From NCBI GenBank assembly GCA_014305015.1, contig JACRUB010000140.1, positions 1-19,605 of the forward strand: a stretch of 19,605 bases of DNA, in the 5' to 3' direction. The stretch is from Vulcanimicrobiota bacterium. GTDB taxonomy: Bacteria > Vulcanimicrobiota > Vulcanimicrobiia > Vulcanimicrobiales > Vulcanimicrobiaceae. The notes beneath the pieces were generated by a model. The model was not told the DNA's origin, ran no database searches, and worked only from the letters and a program-made list of their open reading frames with translations. The position numbers were made by a program, and so were the translations under genes. Positions 1 through 4,640 of this stretch are shown in pieces (positions within the stretch are counted from its first letter, which is position 1; every line of letters begins with the position of its first letter).

Positions 1-465
1 GTCTCCGCTTGCCTTCCAGTACAGATAAGAGAACCAGATCGGGTAGAGCAGCGAGTCCATCTCGAACTTGCGCTCCGCGACATGATAGTCCAGCGTAAAC
101 GCATTAGCATAGGGATCGATCAATATGTAACGTGCCTGACGCACGATAACGCCGCGCATGGTTTTGGCGACCTCGGGATCGGTTAGGGAGAGGCCGATAT
201 AGGGCTTCATGACCGCGCTTGAATCGCGCAGCCACTCGTTATTGATGTCGCCCGTGGAAACGAAGGTCGTGCCATCTTGCTGGATGATTGCGTGCCGGCT
301 GTACGCTTCGTCATATGCGGTTTGGTACAGACGTTGAAGTTTTACCGCAACGGCGGCGGCCCGCTCAGAGGGCGGACCATCGGCTTTTGGGGACGCCTGG
401 GCCGGAATCGACGTAAATGCCAGAACGACGCCGAGGCAGATCACACCGATGCGAGCGGAAACCAT
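1..465 (-). CDS. Glycoside hydrolase family 125 (exo-alpha-1,6-mannosidase-like), N-terminal part
   Basis: Reading the minus strand from the ATG at 465 gives 155 codons open to the window edge, so the C-terminal part is missing. Residues 1-25 form a Sec signal peptide ending PAQA, so the enzyme is probably exported. Residues 71-89 (TGDINNEWLRDSSAVMKPY) and the later DPYANAF and ERKFEMDSLLYP segments match the conserved blocks of GH125 (old DUF1237), a family whose characterised members remove alpha-1,6-linked mannose. An in-frame stop at 472-474 just upstream fixes the start at 465. The gene is divergent from the secreted protein at 629, with about 163 bases of shared upstream DNA. Family membership is secure from the motifs. 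The substrate is known only by family analogy, and the catalytic residues lie partly outside the window. Confidence 0.85.
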   Translation of the reverse strand, partial: MVSARIGVICLGVVLAFTSIPAQASPKADGPPSERAAAVAVKLQRLYQTAYDEAYSRHAIIQQDGTTFVSTGDINNEWLRDSSAVMKPYIGLSLTDPEVAKTMRGVIVRQARYILIDPYANAFTLDYHVAERKFEMDSLLYPIWFSYLYWKASGD

Positions 466-595
466 GACTAGCTATATACCCAGATTTGCAACGGACCGGT
501 CTCCCATTCGAACGTGGTAACGCACGCTGGCCCTGTCCCCTATAAACGTTATCGGCAAATTAACCGTTGAACTTGTGTGAAGAGTTCCAACCCTA

Positions 596-624
596 GTTAC
601 AAGCAAGTTCTTTTCGGGCATAAT
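596..624 (+). promoter_or_regulatory. Candidate sigma-70-type promoter for the 629 gene
   Basis: GTTACA (596-601) and CATAAT (619-624) are separated by 17 bases and match the -35 and -10 consensus at four and five of six positions. The expected transcription start falls near 630-632, on top of the GTG start at 629, so the message could be leaderless. No Shine-Dalgarno sequence is visible before this GTG. The call rests only on consensus matching. Confidence 0.3.
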
Positions 625-628
625 TATA

Positions 629-1414
629 GTGTCACAACAGAATAGAAACGGAGCGATCACCATTACCCGCCTGGCTCTCCCGCTACTCTCATGCATGGCG
701 ATGCTCGCTCTCGGAGGCTCTGCGCTCGCCGACCAACGCTACTCCATTGCCGGAACGGACCGTTACCAAATCGGCGTCCACGAATTGCAAACCCGGATCA
801 GCTACAGTGGTAAGGAGACCTTGACCGTGACGCGGGCCGGCTCCGGCAAACATTTTAGCGCGCGCGTCCGGTATACGCGATCGGACCAGACGGGCTCAGT
901 GCCGGCCCAGGCCTCTTTCGATGCGCTGATGCTGCCCAGCGGGGAGCAACGCGACGAAGCGAACGCCGACCCGAATTACCTCACGGTTCTCAACCAACCG
1001 TTCTCGGTTCAGCTCGACTTGCCGACCCTACACGATCTGGCGCGCCTGCGCGGCCGTATCCCCTTTGATTTTCCATCGCCCATGACCGGCGGAACGCTCC
1101 ACGGCTATTTGAGCCGTGGGCAGTTCGCGACTGTCGCGAATCGGCGCGCGATCGGCGTGAACTTTGATGCCGAGGGGCCGATGCAAGGTCCGCTCCCGGA
1201 CCATCCGGCCATGACCCTCGATGGCACGATGCACATGCACGGCACCGCCTATTACCAAACAGGTACGGCCTTATTGCTCTCGCTGGATGCCACGCTCACT
1301 ATCAGCGGCAATCTGCAGGACCCGAAAAAAGCAACCCCCGTATCGATTGTCTATAAGCGTTCGATACGGGCCGATAGCGCTTCGCCGGTTCTCAAAGAGG
1401 CCAGCACACACTAG
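629..1414 (+). CDS. Secreted protein of unknown function
   Basis: This is a 261-residue protein with a GTG start. Residues 1-34 look like a Sec signal peptide: a short polar/basic n-region, a hydrophobic stretch LALPLLSCMAMLALGG, and a cleavage-like SALA-DQ. The mature part alternates hydrophobic and polar residues with many Thr and Gly and no membrane segment, which suggests a beta-rich periplasmic or outer-surface protein. I recognise no family and see no catalytic motif. The GTG lacks a Shine-Dalgarno sequence. An ATG at 695 would remove most of the signal peptide, so the GTG is preferred. The gene diverges from the GH125 gene and converges on the 1464-1859 gene, with a nested hairpin at its stop codon. 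Functional linkage to the glycosidase is possible but unproven. Confidence 0.75.
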   Translation: MSQQNRNGAITITRLALPLLSCMAMLALGGSALADQRYSIAGTDRYQIGVHELQTRISYSGKETLTVTRAGSGKHFSARVRYTRSDQTGSVPAQASFDALMLPSGEQRDEANADPNYLTVLNQPFSVQLDLPTLHDLARLRGRIPFDFPSPMTGGTLHGYLSRGQFATVANRRAIGVNFDAEGPMQGPLPDHPAMTLDGTMHMHGTAYYQTGTALLLSLDATLTISGNLQDPKKATPVSIVYKRSIRADSASPVLKEASTH

Positions 1415-1457
1415 TCTTACCAATCTGAAAACCTAAAGGTTACCAGTTGGTAAGACT
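1413..1457. terminator. Nested inverted repeat between convergent genes (possible bidirectional terminator)
   Basis: AGTCTTACCAA (1413-1423) and TTGGTAAGACT (1447-1457) form a perfect 11-bp stem. Inside the loop AACCTAAAGGTT (1430-1441) is itself palindromic. The stem includes the last two bases of the 629-1414 stop codon. There is no clear T-run on either strand, so this is not a classical intrinsic terminator. Its place between two convergent genes makes transcript-end formation the simplest role. Confidence 0.5.
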
Positions 1458-1463
1458 CCATGA

Positions 1464-1859
1464 TTACAAAGCGCCGACTAACTCGACTTCTATCGGATGT
1501 GAGAACGGCACTTCGTCCATGTGCACGAATTCGGTAAACGCGAGATGGTTTTGATGACAATTGATGAGCATCTCGATTCCGCGTTTTACGCTTCCCGTCT
1601 CTTCGATATACTTATTCAGCTTTTTTGTGAAGTACGTATGTGGATCTCGCAGCACTTTTGCATAGTACGGATCTTCAGTCAGCCCCGCGGGGCTAACACC
1701 TTCTTTTGGAACGAGCCAGACGAACGACGGATCTTGACCATGACGATACCCAATGAGCAGTAGCGGTATAGCTCGGGTTGAAGCGAGCGTTGGAACGAAA
1801 CTGCAAATAGTATATGCATCGAAGGTAATTTCCGTTGTTTCGATGGCGGTTTCTATCAT
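1464..1859 (-). CDS. Hypothetical protein, 131 aa
   Basis: The frame is open from further upstream, but the ATG at 1859 is preceded five bases away by a strong GGAGGGGA (1865-1872), so I take it as the start. The protein is cytosolic-looking, with no signal peptide or membrane segment. It starts with a Thr/Glu-rich strand (ETAIETTEITFD), then a hydrophobic LLLIGY segment and a polar C-terminal half with NCHQNH. I do not recognise a family. The gene is divergent from the sigma factor at 2036 and convergent with the secreted protein. The longer reading from 2054 would add a Cys/Arg-rich leader overlapping the sigma-factor start and is not favoured. A terminator-like hairpin sits 20 bases upstream of the start and may control the gene. 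Confidence 0.6.
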   Translation of the reverse strand: MIETAIETTEITFDAYTICSFVPTLASTRAIPLLLIGYRHGQDPSFVWLVPKEGVSPAGLTEDPYYAKVLRDPHTYFTKKLNKYIEETGSVKRGIEMLINCHQNHLAFTEFVHMDEVPFSHPIEVELVGAL

Positions 1860-1879
1860 GCGCGTCCCCTCCAGTGAAG

Positions 1880-1918
1880 AAAAAAACCGCTCGGCAGCAT
1901 CCCGCGCCGAACGGTTTT
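1880..1918 (-). terminator. Intrinsic-terminator-like hairpin in the leader of the 1464-1859 gene (possible attenuator)
   Basis: On the minus strand AAAACCG(TT)CGGC and GCCG(AG)CGGTTTT pair as 7 bp plus 4 bp, separated by a two-base internal loop, with a 10-base hairpin loop. The right arm runs into seven consecutive T (1886-1880). That is the form of a rho-independent terminator, yet it lies upstream of the Shine-Dalgarno sequence of the hypothetical gene. It could be an attenuator for that gene or the end of a short antisense/leader RNA. No ligand or leader peptide was recognised. Confidence 0.5.
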
Positions 1919-1978
1919 CGAAATCGTGGTGCCCTCGAACGAGCGTCATACAACAAGGTTCTCCCCGCGCACTTTGAG

Positions 1979-1993
1979 GGACCTGCGAGGTCC
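1979..1993. promoter_or_regulatory. Inverted repeat GGACCT-gcg-AGGTCC upstream of the sigma factor gene
   Basis: A perfect 6-bp inverted repeat with a 3-base centre lies 43-57 bases before the sigma-factor start, in the region shared with the divergent gene. It is placed where an operator for sigma or alkyltransferase control could be. No regulator is assigned, and a hairpin in RNA is equally possible. Confidence 0.3.
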
Positions 1994-2035
1994 GTGTGAA
2001 ACCTTTATCGCGCGGAGCGGTGTTGGGGCAAGCGT

Positions 2036-2695
2036 ATGAGCGTGCTCGCACCACTCCTGAGGGAGTTTACCGTGCCACCGGCGGTCCAACCCGCACCCAA
2101 AACAAAGACGCAGAAACCGGCGCCCAGCATCGAGCGTTTCGAATCGATCGTCGATGATTATCAGCGCCGTCTCTACGGCTTTGCGCTACGCATGACGGGT
2201 AACCGCGAAGATGCCGAGGAGATCGTCCAAGACGCGTTCGTGCGCGCCTACCGGGCGCTCGGTAAGATGTTGCCCGAACAACGGGCGGAATTGCGCCTTC
2301 AGCCGTGGCTCTATACGATCACTCTCAACGTCACCCGTAACCGCTTACGTTCGAAGAAACCGACCAACGTGGCTCTGGACGCGCTTGCCGATCCAGACGC
2401 CTTGCTGCGCGAGTCCAATGAAGGCCCGGCCCAGCCGGAAGCCATCGTGGAACGCGACGCCGATATGGCGCTTGTAGAAAAAGCGCTCCTCCAACTACCG
2501 ATGCATCTGCGGGCTGCTGCAACGCTGCGTTTCATTGAAGGACGCAGCCATCCCGAGATTGCCGAGATTCTCAACCAACCAATCGGAACGGTGAAATCAC
2601 ACGTTCACCGCGCCGTCCGGATTCTACGCCGCATTCTCGGTCCCCAAATCGGCCGAATTATTCCTCAAGGAGCTAATCTCCATGCGTTGTCGTGA
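2036..2695 (+). CDS. ECF-family RNA polymerase sigma factor
   Basis: This is a 219-residue sigma-70-family protein of the extracytoplasmic-function type, with only regions 2 and 4. Region 2 spans about 36-108: FESIVDDYQRRLYGFALRMT, then DAEEIVQDAFVRAYRAL and the DNA-melting helix WLYTITLNVTRNRLR. Region 4 spans about 145-201 and carries the helix-turn-helix EIAEILNQPIGTVKSHVHRA. The first 35 residues are a Pro/Lys-rich extension before region 2. The GTATG start has only a weak GGGG upstream. The next gene overlaps by 14 bases and encodes a zinc anti-sigma domain, so the two are probably translationally coupled and its product is the likely inhibitor of this sigma factor. Family assignment is firm. 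The regulon is unknown, but the partner points to DNA alkylation damage. Confidence 0.95.
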   Translation: MSVLAPLLREFTVPPAVQPAPKTKTQKPAPSIERFESIVDDYQRRLYGFALRMTGNREDAEEIVQDAFVRAYRALGKMLPEQRAELRLQPWLYTITLNVTRNRLRSKKPTNVALDALADPDALLRESNEGPAQPEAIVERDADMALVEKALLQLPMHLRAAATLRFIEGRSHPEIAEILNQPIGTVKSHVHRAVRILRRILGPQIGRIIPQGANLHALS

Positions 2696-3425
2696 AGTAG
2701 AAGCGCTGTGGGACGAATTGCGTAGTGAGGGCATGCCCTCCTTACGCGACGCCGTCAAGTTGCATTTGCTGAGTTGTCCGCCGTGTCAGGAACTCTATGA
2801 AGAGTACGAAGGCGTAGCGTTTTGCCTGTCGTCTCTTGCCACTCCGGAACCATCCTGCGATTTAAGCAAAAAAGTCGTCGAACACATTGCCGATATGCGC
2901 ATCAAATCACGCATCGACCCGGTGCAGCTCGCAACCGTCATTTCCCCAATCGGCAAACTGTACGTTGGCTTCAAAGAAAACCGGATTACGTTCATAGCGA
3001 TTTGTCGCGGCGAAGGCGTCGCAAAAATCTGCGAGCAAGTTGAGAAACGATTGCGGCGCCAGGTTGTCAACACCGATCCGCCGCAGTGGTTGCTCGATAC
3101 GATCACCTCGTTCTTCCATACTTGGAAGTTTGACGATTCGCACGTCGATTTGAGCGATCTCACCCCGTTCGAACAAGAAGCCCTCAAAGCTGCAGCCAAA
3201 ATTCCGCCTGGAGAAGTACGCTCGTATACCTGGGTGGCCGAAGCGATAGGCCGTCCTAAGGCGGCGCGAGCCGTCGGTCAGGCCATGGCCCGAAATCCCA
3301 TTCCGTTGCTTTTCCCGTGCCACCGCGTCGTCGATTCATCCGGAAAACTGCACGACTACGGATACGGCATTGAAATGAAAGCGCGTATCTTACAAATGGA
3401 AGGCTACCGGGCAACCAAGCCCTAG
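2682..3425 (+). CDS. Zinc anti-sigma domain fused to methylated-DNA-[protein]-cysteine S-methyltransferase
   Basis: This 247-residue protein has two recognisable parts. Residues 1-60 match the zinc anti-sigma (ZAS) fold: Cys3 plus His28-x3-Cys32-x2-Cys35 (HLLSCPPC), the classical H-x3-C-x2-C motif preceded by a near-N-terminal Cys. Residues about 80-245 are a full Ogt/MGMT domain. It has the N-terminal strand pair (VISPIGKLYVGFKENRITFI), the DNA-binding PGEVRSYTWVAEAIG helix, the ARAVGQAMARNP arginine-finger region and the active site PCHRV (acceptor Cys213). Known Ogt proteins transfer alkyl groups from O6-alkylguanine irreversibly to this Cys. AAGGAG lies about nine bases before the ATG, and the gene starts inside the sigma-factor gene. 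I infer that repair alters the anti-sigma part and releases the sigma factor, as a functional analogue of Ada. No membrane segment is present, so sensing would be cytoplasmic. Confidence 0.9.
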   Translation: MRCREVEALWDELRSEGMPSLRDAVKLHLLSCPPCQELYEEYEGVAFCLSSLATPEPSCDLSKKVVEHIADMRIKSRIDPVQLATVISPIGKLYVGFKENRITFIAICRGEGVAKICEQVEKRLRRQVVNTDPPQWLLDTITSFFHTWKFDDSHVDLSDLTPFEQEALKAAAKIPPGEVRSYTWVAEAIGRPKAARAVGQAMARNPIPLLFPCHRVVDSSGKLHDYGYGIEMKARILQMEGYRATKP

Positions 3426-3541
3426 CGGGCTCGTCAGAGCCGTGCAGGGCTGCGCCCCGGTGCGGCGCGAACGGCATCTCTTGTAAGACGTCCGCGGCCC
3501 CTCCAGACTACAGATAGCGGAGGTTAACAGACGGACCTAAG

Positions 3542-3551
3542 GGAGGTGATC
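3542..3551 (+). promoter_or_regulatory. Extended Shine-Dalgarno-like GGAGGTGATC without an obvious gene
   Basis: All ten bases are complementary to the usual bacterial 16S tail. The nearest usable start downstream is GTG at 3562, which gives only six codons. The motif overlaps the left arm of the 3549/3588 helix, so its exposure could be switched. Confidence 0.4.
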
Positions 3552-3649
3552 ATCGTAAACAGTGACAGTAATAAATGCCTAAATAAAACGATGATTGGAG
3601 GTGCGAGCTCCTAGCTCGCATTTCATCAAGTAAGCAAACCCTAGTGTCC

Positions 3650-3678
3650 GCCGGCCAGCCGTGGCCGGCTTTTTTTTT
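3650..3678 (+). terminator. Rho-independent terminator
   Basis: GCCGGCCA (3650-3657) and TGGCCGGC (3662-3669) form a perfect 8-bp GC-rich stem with a GCCG loop, followed directly by nine T (3670-3678). It should end transcripts from the sigma/anti-sigma operon or the candidate RNA upstream and insulate the pcp operon. Confidence 0.92.
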
Positions 3679-3687
3679 ATCCTTCCC

Positions 3688-3716
3688 ATAGATTCACGAA
3701 CCTATAGATTCACGAA
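3688..3716. repeat. Tandem direct repeat, two copies of ATAGATTCACGAA
   Basis: The 13-base unit occurs at 3688-3700 and 3704-3716, a 16-base period with 3-base spacers (CCT, GTT). It sits between the terminator and the structured element upstream of pcp. It may be a regulator site or a small slippage duplication. Confidence 0.6.
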
Positions 3717-3732
3717 GTTCCGTCGCTTGGGC

Positions 3733-3898
3733 GGGGCTTCTTGGGCGCACTGGCGCGGGCGTCTCAGAATTTCGGACATCACAGGATGTGATCTATCAAG
3801 CTTTGCTTGTCCGAAATTTGAGCGAGTCGACATTCCGCACGGATGCGGGATGTTGATGTCCCGCGACCGGGCGCCCAAAAGCTCCCGACAGAAGCCCC
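3733..3898. other. Large nested palindromic element upstream of pcp
   Basis: Complementary segments nest in order. GGGGCTTCT (3733-3741) pairs with AGAAGCCCC (3890-3898), TTGGGCGC (3741-3748) with GCGCCCAA (3871-3878) and CGCGGG (3754-3759) with CCCGCG (3860-3865). Inside is a 15-bp stem with one bulged G (CTCA(G)AATTTCGGACA, 3763-3778, with 3808-3822). It holds small hairpins ATCACA-GGA-TGTGAT (3778-3792) and CAAGC-TTT-GCTTG (3797-3809). A further hairpin CATTCCGCA/TGCGGGATG lies at 3831-3852 and competes with GCGGGA/TCCCGC (3845-3850/3859-3864). It could be a structured 5' leader of pcp, an independent RNA, or a REP/MITE-like mobile palindrome. No transposase is nearby. Confidence 0.6.
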
Positions 3899-3935
3899 AA
3901 GGGACATCGCCGGGTCTCACCTAACAAGCCCGAAC

Positions 3936-4640
3936 GTGGCTAAGCATGTCCTCATCACTGGGTTTGAGCCGTTCGGCGGAGATAAAGTCAACCCAAGTGA
4001 ACTCGTCGCTCGCAGTCTCGAAGGACGCCTGATATCCGGGCGTCTTATCGTCACACGCATCCTCCCGGTGGAAACGCGGTCACTGCGCGAGCGCCTTGAA
4101 GAAGCCATTGCGGTGGATCAGCCCGACCTGATTATCTGCATGGGCGTGGCCGGTGGCCGGAACGCCATCGGACTCGAGCGGGTGGCCGTCAACGTGCTGG
4201 ATTTTAGCCAGCCTGACAACGTCGGAGTCATGCGCAAGGGCGACGCGATCGAGCGCGGTGGTCCCGAAGCCCGCCTTTCGAACCTGCCCTTCGAGCGGAT
4301 CACCGAGGCGTGGAAAGAGAACGGCATCCCGGGCTACGTCTCAAACTCCGCCGGCACGTATATCTGCAATCAAGCGCTGTTCGAGACGCTCAGCCTAACA
4401 GAGAATGCCACCCCGCCGGTCTTGGCCGGTTTCATTCATTTCCCGTACCTGCCGGCGCAAGCCATCGAAGCCGGTGCGGAGACTCATCCTTCGATGTCGT
4501 TCGACCTCATGAAACGCTCGATGGAAGTTCTTTTAGAAACGGTCATTCCGTGGATCGAACATGCGCAACCCGCGCGCGAACGCGCAACGGCGGGCTCGCA
4601 GATGTGGATTCCACGTGGTGTAAAGGAAGTAGAACGCTGA
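3936..4640 (+). CDS. pcp: Pyroglutamyl-peptidase I (pyrrolidone-carboxylate peptidase)
   Basis: The enzyme removes N-terminal pyroglutamate from peptides in the cytoplasm (peptidase family C15). Starting at the GTG 3936, the 234-residue product opens with VLITGFEPFGG, the family's usual N-terminus. Its catalytic triad then falls at Glu81 (GLERVAVN), Cys144 (YICNQ) and His168 (FIHFPYLP), the same numbering as well-studied Bacillus enzymes as I remember them. This supports the GTG over the earlier in-frame ATG at 3843, which would translate the palindromic element. No clear Shine-Dalgarno sequence precedes the GTG. The stop TGA overlaps the proposed CTG start of the PHP-domain gene in CTGA. A C-terminal extension of about 20 residues (ARERATAGSQMW...) is the only unusual part. 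Confidence 0.93.
   Translation: MAKHVLITGFEPFGGDKVNPSELVARSLEGRLISGRLIVTRILPVETRSLRERLEEAIAVDQPDLIICMGVAGGRNAIGLERVAVNVLDFSQPDNVGVMRKGDAIERGGPEARLSNLPFERITEAWKENGIPGYVSNSAGTYICNQALFETLSLTENATPPVLAGFIHFPYLPAQAIEAGAETHPSMSFDLMKRSMEVLLETVIPWIEHAQPARERATAGSQMWIPRGVKEVER
4625..4629 (+). promoter_or_regulatory. Ribosome binding site that points to a CTG start
   Basis: GGAAG lies seven bases before CTG 4637-4639. The first in-frame ATG comes only after the first PHP metal motif, so an ATG start would destroy the domain. The other option, GTG 4604, has no visible Shine-Dalgarno sequence. Confidence 0.55.

Larger units (their letters stand above)
3490..3678 (+). ncRNA. Candidate structured RNA ending in an intrinsic terminator
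   Basis: The stretch holds successive helices. GTCCG/CGGAC (3490-3494/3532-3536) encloses CCTCC/GGAGG (3500-3504/3519-3523). ATCATCGT/ACGATGAT pairs 3549-3556 with 3588-3595. TGCGAGCT/AGCTCGCA (3602-3609/3613-3620) has a 3-base loop, and a perfect terminator closes the region. GGAGG occurs three times (3519, 3542, 3597), and one copy extends to GGAGGTGATC, an exact complement of the 16S 3' end as generally known. No convincing ORF fits behind these sites; the best is 22 codons from a GTG at 3546. It could be an independent small RNA or a long 3' UTR of the alkyltransferase transcript. I match no known RNA family. Confidence 0.35.

Noticed and set aside
1860..2054. Longer form of the 131-aa protein from 2054
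   Set aside because: It overlaps the sigma-factor start and the terminator-like hairpin, and the strong RBS is at 1865-1872.
3546..3614. 22-codon ORF (GTG start) as a peptide or RiPP precursor
   Set aside because: The GTG lies within the Shine-Dalgarno motif itself, with no RBS spacing, no modifying enzyme nearby and no recognisable leader/core pattern. Kept only as a remote option for the candidate RNA.
3843..3935. N-terminal extension of pcp from the ATG at 3843
   Set aside because: It would translate the palindromic element. The family N-terminus and the catalytic residue numbering fit GTG 3936.
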